Translations under genes and position numbers: made by a program
Shown: positions 43,653-52,443 of the stretch, piece after piece
How the letters are laid out: each line of letters starts with the position of its first letter
Numbering within the stretch: position 1 is the stretch's first letter
Notes under the pieces: model-generated
Told to the model about the DNA's origin: nothing
The model's database searches: none
Seen by the model: the letters and a program-made list of their open reading frames with translations, nothing else
Source of the DNA: Caldithrix sp964598255
GTDB taxonomy: Bacteria; Calditrichota; Calditrichia; Calditrichales; Calditrichaceae
NCBI GenBank assembly: GCA_964598255.1
Contig: CAZRBA010000050.1
Span: forward strand, 1 to 54,961
Direction: 5' to 3'
DNA length: 54,961 bases

Positions 43653-44105
43653 ATGAAGTTCAGGTTCGATGAAAAACGATTAGCCGAAATCGAAAAAGTA
43701 TTGGAAACCAAATTTGCCAAACGCGGCAACCAATATCGTGCGGTTCTAATGAACAGCGAAGAACACCGCAAGTTAAGTATCGAAATTTATCCCGAAATTC
43801 AAATTGGCGACAAAACGGGCAATTTGGTTTCGATATACACATCCAATACACATGCCCAACTCCATTTTTGCGAAGGTTATGTGGCCAGTGATGTTCTTGG
43901 AGAGGTTACCTTTTTTGCGGAATATAACGGGCGTTTATCCGGTATTGTGGTTGAAAAACAGGCCGCCTGTTCGATTTTTACCAATATCGAACGCGGTTTA
44001 CTTTCTGGAGATTTTGAAAAACTTGCTCCAGAGGTTATGCTTTCGGGCATTGCACTTTCCCTTACCGAACCCTTATTGGATGAGCAGAACGAAAAGGAAG
44101 AGTAA
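43653..44105 (+). CDS. Hypothetical protein, 150 residues
   Basis: Starts at an ATG eight bases after CGGAGAAG. The product is a soluble alpha/beta protein. It begins with a helix rich in charged residues (RFDEKRLAEIEKVLETKFAKRG) and continues with beta-type segments (LSIEIYPEIQIGDKTGNLVSIYTSNTHAQ, VTFFAEYNGRLSGIVVEKQAACSIF). No signal peptide, membrane segment or known motif is visible. It may share an ancestor with small unannotated proteins of related phyla, but I cannot name one. It has its own upstream region, and a possible terminator lies downstream. Confidence 0.72.
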   Translation: MKFRFDEKRLAEIEKVLETKFAKRGNQYRAVLMNSEEHRKLSIEIYPEIQIGDKTGNLVSIYTSNTHAQLHFCEGYVASDVLGEVTFFAEYNGRLSGIVVEKQAACSIFTNIERGLLSGDFEKLAPEVMLSGIALSLTEPLLDEQNEKEE

Positions 44106-44144
44106 CCTGAAAAATTTAATCCATGGTTTTGCCCTCTTTACAAA

Positions 44145-44170
44145 ATAAAGCGATTCTGCTTTATATTTTT
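44145..44170 (+). terminator. Possible terminator after the 150-residue gene
   Basis: ATAAAGC at 44145-44151 pairs with GCTTTAT at 44158-44164, around a 6-base loop, and is followed by ATTTTT. The stem is short and AT-rich, so the call is tentative. Confidence 0.5.
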
Positions 44171-44260
44171 ATCGAAAAGCCCGTAAAAGTCGTGGGTTCT
44201 CCAAAGTAAAGAGTAACCATTAAATAAATAGTAAAACGTGTTACAAACAATGCGTTCCCA

Positions 44261-45187
44261 ATGAATGATCTTTTTCAACAATTTAAATCATATTTGCTAT
44301 TCGAACGGAATTTATCGCCTCATTCCATTGACGCCTACACGCGAGACGTGCAGCGGTTTTTGAATTATCTGAAAACCATCGGGCTGCAATCCGCCTTGCA
44401 GGTAAAAGCGCAACACATTCAACGTTTAATCCAATTGCTAAGCGAAATGGGGCTTTCGGCACAAAGCGTAGCGCGGAATCTTTCATCCATTCGTGCGTTT
44501 TATCATTTTTTAATCGGCGAAAATTTGCTGGATCACGATCCCACGGAAACAATCGATCGACCCAAGCTGGCCCGTCATTTGCCTTCTGTTTTAACCTACG
44601 ACGAAGTCCGGCAAATACTTTCGTTACCCGATACAAGCCACCGTTTGGGACTACGCGATAAAGCAATGCTCGAAACGCTTTACGCCTGCGGCCTGCGTAT
44701 TTCGGAATTGCTCTCCCTGCAAATTCGCGATATTCATGCCCGTCAGCATTTTGTGCGTGTATTCGGTAAAGGCAGCAAAGAGCGTTTGGTGCCCATTTCC
44801 GATGCAGCTCTTAAATGGATCAAACGCTACGCGGAAGAAGCCCGTCCGCTGCTTGATCGCTTCGGACGCTCGCAGGGGGTATTGTTTTTAAGCGTACGGG
44901 GAACCCGGATGAGCCGCATGGGCTTCTGGAAAATCCTTAAAAAATATACGGAAAAAGCACGCATTCGAAAGGAGATCCATCCGCATACGTTTCGTCATTC
45001 GTTTGCTACTCATTTGCTTGAAAACGGAGCTGATTTAAGGGCCGTGCAAGAAATGCTGGGCCATGCCGATATTAGTACGACACAAATTTATACGCACATC
45101 GATCGTACTTTTTTGCTGCAGGAATATCAGACATTTCACCCGAGAAGTATGGTGAATCTGCGAAAAACAATCAAAGGCAAAAAATGA
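44261..45187 (+). CDS. xerD: Tyrosine recombinase XerD-like
   Basis: A 308-residue site-specific recombinase of the Xer type, which resolves chromosome dimers at dif. The N-terminal core-binding domain (1-100) is followed by the catalytic domain with Arg146 (YACGLRISEL), Lys170 (GKGSKER), His242 and Arg245 (HPHTFRHSF), His268 (LGHADIST) and nucleophile Tyr277 (QIYTH). LGLRDKAMLETLYACGLR is closer to XerD than XerC, but the two are hard to separate by eye. No clear ribosome binding site precedes the ATG. No dif-like site or cargo is next to it, so it is a housekeeping enzyme, not an integrase. Followed 22 bases later by the flavoprotein. Confidence 0.92.
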   Translation: MNDLFQQFKSYLLFERNLSPHSIDAYTRDVQRFLNYLKTIGLQSALQVKAQHIQRLIQLLSEMGLSAQSVARNLSSIRAFYHFLIGENLLDHDPTETIDRPKLARHLPSVLTYDEVRQILSLPDTSHRLGLRDKAMLETLYACGLRISELLSLQIRDIHARQHFVRVFGKGSKERLVPISDAALKWIKRYAEEARPLLDRFGRSQGVLFLSVRGTRMSRMGFWKILKKYTEKARIRKEIHPHTFRHSFATHLLENGADLRAVQEMLGHADISTTQIYTHIDRTFLLQEYQTFHPRSMVNLRKTIKGKK

Positions 45188-45209
45188 AGTTGAGACAGGG
45201 AGAAGTGTA

Positions 45210-46454
45210 ATGCTGTTTGACACCAATGTGGTTATTATTGGAGCCGGACCCGCGGGAACAACCACGTCCCATTTTCTGAGCAACTATAAAATTCCGCATA
45301 TTATCATTGATAAAGAAGCGTTCCCCCGCGATAAAATTTGTGGCGATGGTTTGAGCGGGAAAGTAGTAGGCGTTTTGCAGGATTTAAATCCGCAATGGAT
45401 TGATGAAATGCAGCAAGACAAAACCCGCTTTTTAGATAGTTGGGGAGTGCGTTTTGTGGCCCCAAACGGAAAAGCAGTGGATTTGCCTTTTCGGGTGGAT
45501 AGCCAAATGCCCGAACGTGCACCCGGTTTTATTGCCAAACGGATCGATTTTGATCAATTTATGTTTTCAAAATTGCACAAAGGATTTGCCTCGATTTTTA
45601 CCTCCCTGACATTGATCGATATAACGCACTCGCCGGATGGGATGATTTTGACTCTGAAAAAAGAAAATGAAATTTTTAAAGGTCGGGCTAAAATTGTTGT
45701 GGCTGCCGATGGCGATCGCTCCGTTGTTGCCAAAAAATTTGCCGGAAAAAGATTACAACCAAACGCTTATTATGCCGGTTTGCGTGCTTATTTTGAGAAC
45801 GTGGCCGATTTGCATGAACAAAATTTTATTGAATTGCATTTTCTTAAGGAATGCTTGCCAGGGTATTTTTGGATTTTTCCCCTACCCCATAATCAGGCCA
45901 ATGTGGGGTTGGGAATTTTAACCGCAGATATTAAAAAACGCGGTTTACATATTAAGAATATTTTCAAGCAAATTATTGAATTTAATCCTACCATACGAGA
46001 ACGTTTCCGATCTGCTAAAATGATCGATTCCGTTAAAGGCTGGGGGTTACCTTTGGCCAAAGAAAAACACCAGCTTTCGGGCGACCATTTTTTATTGGTT
46101 GGCGATGCCGCCTCGCTGATCGATCCGTTTACCGGAGAAGGCATCGGTAATGCTATGATTAGCGGTCAGCATGCGGCAAAAACGATTCGAAATGCTTTGA
46201 ATGCACAAAATTTTTCGGCAGATTTTCTGCAGCAGTACGATAGGGCGGTTTACGAAGCGCTTTGGAGCGAACTGAATTTAAGCCAAACCTTACACCGCCT
46301 GGTGCGACATCGCTGGTTGTTTAATTTTGTCGTTAATCGTATTAGTTCCAATAAAAAACTGAAACAGACATTTTCAACTATGTTCAATAATCTGGATAAC
46401 CGCGCTATGCTGCGTTCGCCGTTATTTTATTTGCGAATGCTGCTAAATCTTTAG
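45210..46454 (+). CDS. Geranylgeranyl reductase family FAD-dependent oxidoreductase
   Basis: A 414-residue flavoprotein of the GG-reductase/FixC-like group that reduces isoprenoid double bonds. The N-terminal dinucleotide fold is VVIIGAGPAGTTTSHFL, followed by the family phrase FPRDKICGDGLSG and a second FAD motif KIVVAADGDRSVVAK. The C-terminal FAD contact is LVGDAASLIDPFTGEGIGNAMISG. Likely substrates are quinone side chains or polyprenyl lipids, but this cannot be decided here. GGGAGAAG precedes the ATG. Confidence 0.9.
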   Translation: MLFDTNVVIIGAGPAGTTTSHFLSNYKIPHIIIDKEAFPRDKICGDGLSGKVVGVLQDLNPQWIDEMQQDKTRFLDSWGVRFVAPNGKAVDLPFRVDSQMPERAPGFIAKRIDFDQFMFSKLHKGFASIFTSLTLIDITHSPDGMILTLKKENEIFKGRAKIVVAADGDRSVVAKKFAGKRLQPNAYYAGLRAYFENVADLHEQNFIELHFLKECLPGYFWIFPLPHNQANVGLGILTADIKKRGLHIKNIFKQIIEFNPTIRERFRSAKMIDSVKGWGLPLAKEKHQLSGDHFLLVGDAASLIDPFTGEGIGNAMISGQHAAKTIRNALNAQNFSADFLQQYDRAVYEALWSELNLSQTLHRLVRHRWLFNFVVNRISSNKKLKQTFSTMFNNLDNRAMLRSPLFYLRMLLNL

Positions 46455-46524
46455 GAAATTATTTTGCACAGGGAAGGGCAGTTTAATCCGCAAAAATTAA
46501 CTGTTAACCAAGCGGAGACCGCCC

Positions 46525-48243
46525 ATGAAATTCCGTTTTACCATTCTTTTTTTGCTCCTTTTGTTTTCTGCCGCCAAGACCCAAATTGTTTTTAGTGAAG
46601 TCATGTTCGATGTGCCCGGGCCCGATTACGATAACGAGTTCGTGGAGTTTTTCAACTGTTCCGATTCGGCCGTAAATTTGAAAGGGTGGTATTTTAGTGA
46701 TAGCAGCGCCATGGATGCTATTGTGGATGCCGGATGGGGCACAATTTTATTACCAGATCAATTTGCCGTTTTACTGGATGGCAGTTATTTCGGCCGTTCT
46801 ACGGTTTACGATACGCTTATTCCGCCCCAGGCCCTTATTTTACGCATCGAAGATAGAGCGTTCGGGCAAAACGGATTGTCCAATACCCACGCTGAACGGC
46901 TTTCCCTGATAAATGCATCGGGACGAGAGGTTGCGACCTATCGCTATTCTACAGACAATAAACCGGGCTTCTCGGACGAAAAAATTCGTTTATGCGCCGG
47001 GGACGATGTGGCTAATTGGGCTAATAGTTTGCGCCTTTGGGGGACACCCGGGTTTAAAAATTCGGTAACTCCTTATCCCTACGATTTGGCCTTGCCCCAA
47101 AATGCCTTGCGCTTCAAACCAGAGTCGGCTGTTAAAAAAGGGCAAACCGTGTACGCGGAACTTACCTACTGCAATGTTGGCCTTCGTACCTTTGATGACA
47201 GTGTACGCTTTTTGGTTTTTGCGGATTTTAACCATGATGAGATTTTGCAGTCGCTCGAACCCATTCTTTTACAACGTCAATTTGAAGTGCGGCTAAATTC
47301 GGGAAATACGGGCAAAATATCATTTGCATTTACTGCAGATTTTAGCGGCATTCTTTCGCTAGTAGCTATGCTTTCGGCAAAAAAAGATCAGAATCATCTT
47401 AACAATTCTGCCATTTGTTCGCTAGTTGTTATGGATATGAATGTTCCCCTTAAAATTAATGAGATTAAATTTTTAACACAAAAAGGCGAACCCGAATGGG
47501 TGGAAATTTTTAACGCCGGAAATACCCCTGTAAATTTACGTGATTGGGCCTTGGCCGATGCCACAGATACGGCACGCATTGGCAAAAACTGTAATGTTTC
47601 CGCAAAAGGCTTTAAAGTTTTATGTGCCGATAGCGGATTAACAAATTTTTACGCCATACAAGACAGCAGCTTATGCGTGCTAACAAAAATGCCCAAACTC
47701 AATAATGATGCGGATATTCTCTATTTGTTAGCGCCCTGGAACGATTGGGTGGAACAGGTCCGCTACCGAAAAAGCTGGCTTTGGGGCGAAGAAGGGCGTT
47801 TGCCGTCATTAGAACGCATCAATCCCTCTATTGATGCTCGCTTGGAACGCAATTGGGGACCGAGTGTCAATCCAAACGGGGCGACGCCTGGCAAAGTTAA
47901 TTCGTTGTATGCCCCGTTGAAATTTTCCAAACTTCATTTGACGGTCGCGCCTAATCCCTTTTCCCCGAATGAAGACGGATTTGAAGATAATGCCATTATT
48001 ATGGTGCGTCTACCGGCCAAAGCCGCCAGGGTACGCGCTACGCTGTACGATGTTTTGGGCAGAAAAATAATTACCTTAAGCGCAGGCCATTTGAGCGGGC
48101 AGGAAACTCAACTTATTTGGAACGGGCGGGATGAGCGTAAAAAATACGTGCGCAGCGGAATTTACATTTTATTTGTGCAAATTATTGACGATCGAAACGG
48201 GATTTTACAAGAAGCCAAAACCACGATCGATTTGGTGCGTTAA
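46525..48243 (+). CDS. Secreted lamin-tail-domain protein with FlgD-like C-terminus
   Basis: A 572-residue exported protein. A signal peptide (residues 1-19) precedes a lamin-tail domain (about 20-130: VFSEVMFDVPGPDYDNEFVEFFN, NLKGWYFSD). A spacer and CARDB-like region follow, then a second lamin-tail domain (about 310-420: INEIKFLTQKGEPEWVEIFNAGNTPVNLRDW). The last 100 residues are a FlgD-type Ig fold with APNPFSPNEDG, LYDVLGRKI and LIWNGRDERKKYVRSGIY. It probably reaches the surface by a type IX-like route. Function unknown; lamin-tail domains suggest binding of surface polymers. GCGGAGA precedes the ATG. Confidence 0.82.
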   Translation: MKFRFTILFLLLLFSAAKTQIVFSEVMFDVPGPDYDNEFVEFFNCSDSAVNLKGWYFSDSSAMDAIVDAGWGTILLPDQFAVLLDGSYFGRSTVYDTLIPPQALILRIEDRAFGQNGLSNTHAERLSLINASGREVATYRYSTDNKPGFSDEKIRLCAGDDVANWANSLRLWGTPGFKNSVTPYPYDLALPQNALRFKPESAVKKGQTVYAELTYCNVGLRTFDDSVRFLVFADFNHDEILQSLEPILLQRQFEVRLNSGNTGKISFAFTADFSGILSLVAMLSAKKDQNHLNNSAICSLVVMDMNVPLKINEIKFLTQKGEPEWVEIFNAGNTPVNLRDWALADATDTARIGKNCNVSAKGFKVLCADSGLTNFYAIQDSSLCVLTKMPKLNNDADILYLLAPWNDWVEQVRYRKSWLWGEEGRLPSLERINPSIDARLERNWGPSVNPNGATPGKVNSLYAPLKFSKLHLTVAPNPFSPNEDGFEDNAIIMVRLPAKAARVRATLYDVLGRKIITLSAGHLSGQETQLIWNGRDERKKYVRSGIYILFVQIIDDRNGILQEAKTTIDLVR

Positions 48244-48294
48244 AGTTCCATTTCTGTTTTGCGTCCGTTTATGCAAAATAATGCCTTCGGAATT

Positions 48295-49749
48295 TTACCC
48301 TTTAATAACGCCCACGGGCCGCAAACGGGCCACTTTTAAACTTACACCGCTTTTGTGCATTACGTCTACCACATCTTGAACATCTTTGTATGCTTCGGGC
48401 ATCTCTTCGGCTACGGTGGCTTTACCTCTGGCCTGAAGTATTACGCCTCGGTTTTCCATTTCCCGAATCAAGTTCCGACCGGCACCAGCCTTTTTGGCCT
48501 GACGACGGCTCATAATGCGTCCTGCTCCGTGACAGGTGCTGCCAAAGGTTTGCTCCATGGCTTTTTGTGTTCCTATGCTAATAAAAGAATAGCGTCCCAT
48601 ATCACCGGGGATAAGTACCGGTTGTCCGATGCTTTGATATCGGGCCGGTATTAGCGGATGCCCTGGCGCAAAAGCGCGCGTGGCGCCTTTACGATGCACG
48701 CAAACAGTTTTTTCCTTACCATTAATGAGATGCGTTTCCTTTTTAGCAATATTGTGTGCCACATCGTAAACCAAATTAAATTGCAATTCGCTGTCCGAAA
48801 TGCTGAAAACGCGTTTGAATACCTGATAAGCCAAGTGCATGATAACTTGCCGATTGCTCCAGGCAAAATTTGCCGCACAAGACATGGCTGCCAAATAATT
48901 TTGGCCTTCCGGGCTTTGAATTGGCGCGGAGGCCAATTGGCGATCCGGAAGACGGATTTTGTATTTATTCATGGCCTTGTCCATAACTTTTAAATAATCA
49001 TCGCAAATTTGATATCCGAAACCACGAGAACCGGTGTGAATAAGTATTACGATTTGTTTTTCGAACAAGCCTAAAACTTGTGCGGCCTTTTGGGCGTAAA
49101 TGTGATCGACCACGTCGATTTCAAGAAAATGATTGCCCGATCCGAGGGTACCCAACTGATCCAACCCCCGTTCGATCGCCCTGTTACTTACCAAAGAAAA
49201 ATCGGCGAACGGCATGCGGCCCCTTTCTTCAATAATCTGCAAATGCTCGGGTTGCCCGAAGCCTTGCTCAATAACATAAGAAACTCCGTTTTCGGCAACG
49301 CGTTTGAGCTCCTTTTTGGAGAGCTTTTTAATAGCGTGTGAGGCCCCAACGCCTGTCGGAATCGATCGAAATAGTTCCCCAACTAAAAAATGCAATCGTT
49401 TTTGGACTTGTGTTACGGTTAATGCGGTAGTGGCTAAACGCATACCGCAATTAATATCGTAGCCAACGCCGCCTGGTGAAATAACGCCTTCGCTCCAATC
49501 CGTTGCCGCCACGCCACCAATGGGAAAACCGTATCCCCAATGGATGTCGGGCATGGCTAAGGCATATTTTTGAATGCCCGGCAAATGAGCCACATTAACA
49601 ACTTGCTGCAAAGGCGCTTGCTCTGCCAGCAAATCTTGCATCATGGAGGGGCTGGCATAAATTCGCGCAGGTACACGCATTTCTCCGAAAGGTTCTATTT
49701 CATAAACAAAAGGTTCAATTTGACGCACCGCCAAGTTTGAATTTTCCAT
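48295..49749 (-). CDS. rtcB: RNA-splicing ligase RtcB
   Basis: A 484-residue GTP- and manganese-dependent 3'-phosphate RNA ligase for RNA repair or tRNA splicing. Metal and guanylylation motifs are intact: SPGGVGYDINCGMRL, LGSGNHFLEI, HTGSRGFGYQI, DVAHNIAKKE, VHRKGATRAFAPGHP (with the guanylylated histidine region) and STCHGAGR. KGATVAEEMPEAYKDV matches the C-terminal helices. AAAGGAG lies ahead of the ATG. Archease, its activator, is 55 bases upstream on the same strand. Confidence 0.97.
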   Translation of the reverse strand: MENSNLAVRQIEPFVYEIEPFGEMRVPARIYASPSMMQDLLAEQAPLQQVVNVAHLPGIQKYALAMPDIHWGYGFPIGGVAATDWSEGVISPGGVGYDINCGMRLATTALTVTQVQKRLHFLVGELFRSIPTGVGASHAIKKLSKKELKRVAENGVSYVIEQGFGQPEHLQIIEERGRMPFADFSLVSNRAIERGLDQLGTLGSGNHFLEIDVVDHIYAQKAAQVLGLFEKQIVILIHTGSRGFGYQICDDYLKVMDKAMNKYKIRLPDRQLASAPIQSPEGQNYLAAMSCAANFAWSNRQVIMHLAYQVFKRVFSISDSELQFNLVYDVAHNIAKKETHLINGKEKTVCVHRKGATRAFAPGHPLIPARYQSIGQPVLIPGDMGRYSFISIGTQKAMEQTFGSTCHGAGRIMSRRQAKKAGAGRNLIREMENRGVILQARGKATVAEEMPEAYKDVQDVVDVMHKSGVSLKVARLRPVGVIKG

Positions 49750-49804
49750 TAAAAAACTCCTTTAGGTGTTCCTTCGAAAAAAGGTAAACATGGGTGTATT
49801 AATG

Positions 49805-50245
49805 CTAAACATCAAAAATAATACGCGTGCTAAAACCCGTTTCATTCTGCTCGATGTGCAAATTATGATAGGTAACCGCTTTAATTTCCGTAGAATTTTC
49901 AAGCCATTCTTGCGGTACGGGGCTTAATGTACCGGCAGTTAAATTTACAACGAACGGTTGGCCGGGACTGCACTGTAAAAATTTAACCGGTAATAAAATT
50001 TTTTGTTTAACCGTAAAGCGAAAATTCAATTCATTCAATAGGGCGACTAATGCATGTTCCGCAGAATCTTCTTTAAGGGCAAGGGAAACGTTTTTTAAAG
50101 ACGGTTTTAAATGGGCCAAAGGAATATCGGGTACCAATATCGTGTAAAAACCGTGAATTGCCTGAATGAACAACTGGTCTAATGTTTCACCGAAAATTTC
50201 AAGCCCAATATCGGCTTTGTGTTCTATCTCATTGAATCCTTGCAT
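49805..50245 (-). CDS. Archease, RtcB activator
   Basis: A 146-residue archease. It starts MQGFNEIEHKADIGLEIFGETLDQLF, the N-terminal signature with His and Asp metal ligands, then an A-x-x-A-hydrophobic helix. SAEHALVALLNELNFRF and the C-terminal KAVTYHNLHIEQNETGFSTRIIFDV match the family. It speeds guanylylation and turnover by RtcB. The ATG at 50245 is preferred over a TTG four codons upstream. It is the first gene of a two-gene operon with rtcB. Confidence 0.9.
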   Translation of the reverse strand: MQGFNEIEHKADIGLEIFGETLDQLFIQAIHGFYTILVPDIPLAHLKPSLKNVSLALKEDSAEHALVALLNELNFRFTVKQKILLPVKFLQCSPGQPFVVNLTAGTLSPVPQEWLENSTEIKAVTYHNLHIEQNETGFSTRIIFDV

Positions 50246-50355
50246 AACTTTGCCCAATTTCCTTATTAAAGCGATAACTTTTTAAAGGGAATTTAAAAGA
50301 TGTCGAACAATAAATAAAGTAAAAACGACAGGATTTAATTAAGGAGATGCAAGAA

Positions 50356-52425
50356 ATGTTAAAAAAAGGTGTGATGCTCCTTGGGTTGTCAATGTTAATG
50401 CTGGCCTGTAGCTTTAATCAACCGGATGTTCCTTCATGGGATACGTCTTGGAAACTTTATCTTCCTTTACAGAATGTTTCGATGGATAAAATGATAAACG
50501 ATTCGACATTGGTGGCAGATACGACCAACGGCCAACCGGTTGTCGAATTTAAAGTACAGGATTCTACCGATTGGGAGCGCGTGGATCAGCAGGATTTAAG
50601 TATTATGGGCTTTGCTCAAAGTTTTGGTTCGGAAATCGGGCCCATTCATTTAAAAGATAAGTCCGAAATTAATTCCACGCCGTTAACCTTAAACGATTTG
50701 CTTCCGCCGGAAATAACGGCATCCGATACCATTCCGCCCTATCCGGACCACACGGTTGAACCGGATTCCGTTGACATAAGCTACGATTTTTACAAAAGTG
50801 CGTATATTAAATCCGGAAGTTTATATTTAACCTTTCATAATGATTTGTTTTTAACGATTAAAGCGGGTATGGTTATTGAAATATTTAACAACGGCGGTGC
50901 CACACCGGTTAAAATTGCCGATATTGTTTTTGATAAGCCCATTACTCCCTTTAGTGTTGTGCAAAGCAATGTGGTCGATTTAAGCAATACGCAAATTAGC
51001 AACAAATTTGTGTTACATTATACCATTCCCATTCAAGGCGCCGACACCGCTACGGTAATAACCGACGCCATGCGTAACGGTTCCTGCTATTCCGTTTTAA
51101 CCATCCAGAATATCGAAGTTACCGAAGCAGAAGCTAAAATTCCGGAACAATCGTTTTCCGATGACCAGAAAATTGCTTTGAGCCAAGACGGACATAAAAT
51201 TATTAATGCCCGCATTTCATCGGGACGCATTAATTTGGATATTACCAATCATTCCAACGTCCATACCAATTTACATATCGAAATTCCCAATATCCAGCAA
51301 TACGGGGAACCGAAAACCGTGGATATCGATTTGGACGCAAATGCTCACAGCATAGTGCCAATCGATTTAGCTAATTCTGTACTTTTGAATCCGGACCATC
51401 CTGACCAGCCATTGGATTCGCTAACGGTACATGTTGACGCGACTGTTAGTTCGAACGATCAAATTGTAACCATTACCGAACATGACGGGGTAGATGTGAC
51501 CGTTTCTTCAACGCCCGTTTATTTTTCGGAAATTAAGGGTATTTTAAATCCTATTGAGCAAACCATTAATCCGGTAGATGTTGATAACAGTGCGCTATTT
51601 GAGAATCTTTCCGGGAACGGCTTGTATTTGGATGATCTGCAATTGATATTAATCTTTGAAAATCAAATAGATATTCCTATAAATATGCACCTTAAAATTA
51701 GCGGTTATCACGAAGACGGCGGGCAGGTGGATTCGGTAACCATGATTGTAGATCGTACGATTTTGGCTTCCGGTGTTTCTCCGGTAACCCGAGTCGTTTT
51801 GGATAAAAATTCAACATCTCCGAGTATTGTGGACCTAATGGCCATTCTTCCCACACGCATTACCGTTTCGGGTAATGCGACTATCGAGGGGGAAGGGAGC
51901 ATAAAGGTTAACGATGGCATCCGCTCCAAATTTTTGATTGTATCGCCTTTGTCTTATCGGGTAACCAATCCCATTGTATTTAAATCGGACGTGGATAGTA
52001 TTAAAAAGGAAGATATAGATCAGGATACGCGCGACCGAATTGCCGATGACATGTCTGAATTATCTCTGCATTTACTGCTTACGAACGGTACACCTATTAG
52101 TGCAGAAGTGAAATTGATTCTGGCGGCCGATTCAACGCAATTAGCTACGGAAACCATTGCCGATTCCAGCCGAAAAATCGTAATAACGGCCCCGATTCAA
52201 GGCGGTCAGGTGGATGCCGCGGGTTATGTTCAATCGCCTACTCAAAATGAGATCGTGGTTAATTTAACCCATAATCAGGCCCAGTTGTTTAAAAAAAGCC
52301 CTATTTATTTACAGCAAACGGTTACGCTCTTGCCCACAGGACAGCAAAAGGTGGCCATCCGAACGAGCGATCAAATTAAGCTGGACGCTTATCTTGATTT
52401 AAAATTCAGAGTAAAAATCGATTAA
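50356..52425 (+). CDS. Large outer-membrane-type lipoprotein of unknown function
   Basis: A 689-residue lipoprotein: signal MLKKGVMLLGLSMLM with lipobox LAC (Cys18). The mature part is beta-rich and built from repeated strand-turn units such as LYLTFHNDLFLTIKAGMVIEIFN and INLDITNHSNVHTNLHIEIPN, reminiscent of LEA14/WHy or immunoglobulin-like repeats, but I cannot name the family. No enzymatic motif is seen. AAGGAG lies nine bases ahead of the ATG at 50356, favouring it over the ATG at 50347. The next gene, 18 bases on, encodes an outer-membrane barrel, suggesting they form a pair. Confidence 0.8.
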   Translation: MLKKGVMLLGLSMLMLACSFNQPDVPSWDTSWKLYLPLQNVSMDKMINDSTLVADTTNGQPVVEFKVQDSTDWERVDQQDLSIMGFAQSFGSEIGPIHLKDKSEINSTPLTLNDLLPPEITASDTIPPYPDHTVEPDSVDISYDFYKSAYIKSGSLYLTFHNDLFLTIKAGMVIEIFNNGGATPVKIADIVFDKPITPFSVVQSNVVDLSNTQISNKFVLHYTIPIQGADTATVITDAMRNGSCYSVLTIQNIEVTEAEAKIPEQSFSDDQKIALSQDGHKIINARISSGRINLDITNHSNVHTNLHIEIPNIQQYGEPKTVDIDLDANAHSIVPIDLANSVLLNPDHPDQPLDSLTVHVDATVSSNDQIVTITEHDGVDVTVSSTPVYFSEIKGILNPIEQTINPVDVDNSALFENLSGNGLYLDDLQLILIFENQIDIPINMHLKISGYHEDGGQVDSVTMIVDRTILASGVSPVTRVVLDKNSTSPSIVDLMAILPTRITVSGNATIEGEGSIKVNDGIRSKFLIVSPLSYRVTNPIVFKSDVDSIKKEDIDQDTRDRIADDMSELSLHLLLTNGTPISAEVKLILAADSTQLATETIADSSRKIVITAPIQGGQVDAAGYVQSPTQNEIVVNLTHNQAQLFKKSPIYLQQTVTLLPTGQQKVAIRTSDQIKLDAYLDLKFRVKID

Positions 52426-52443
52426 AAAACGGAGCATAGAACC

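Noticed and set aside
44261..45187. Possibility that the tyrosine recombinase marks a mobile element
   Set aside because: Its sequence is Xer-like, no attachment repeats or cargo genes surround it, and neighbours are housekeeping genes.
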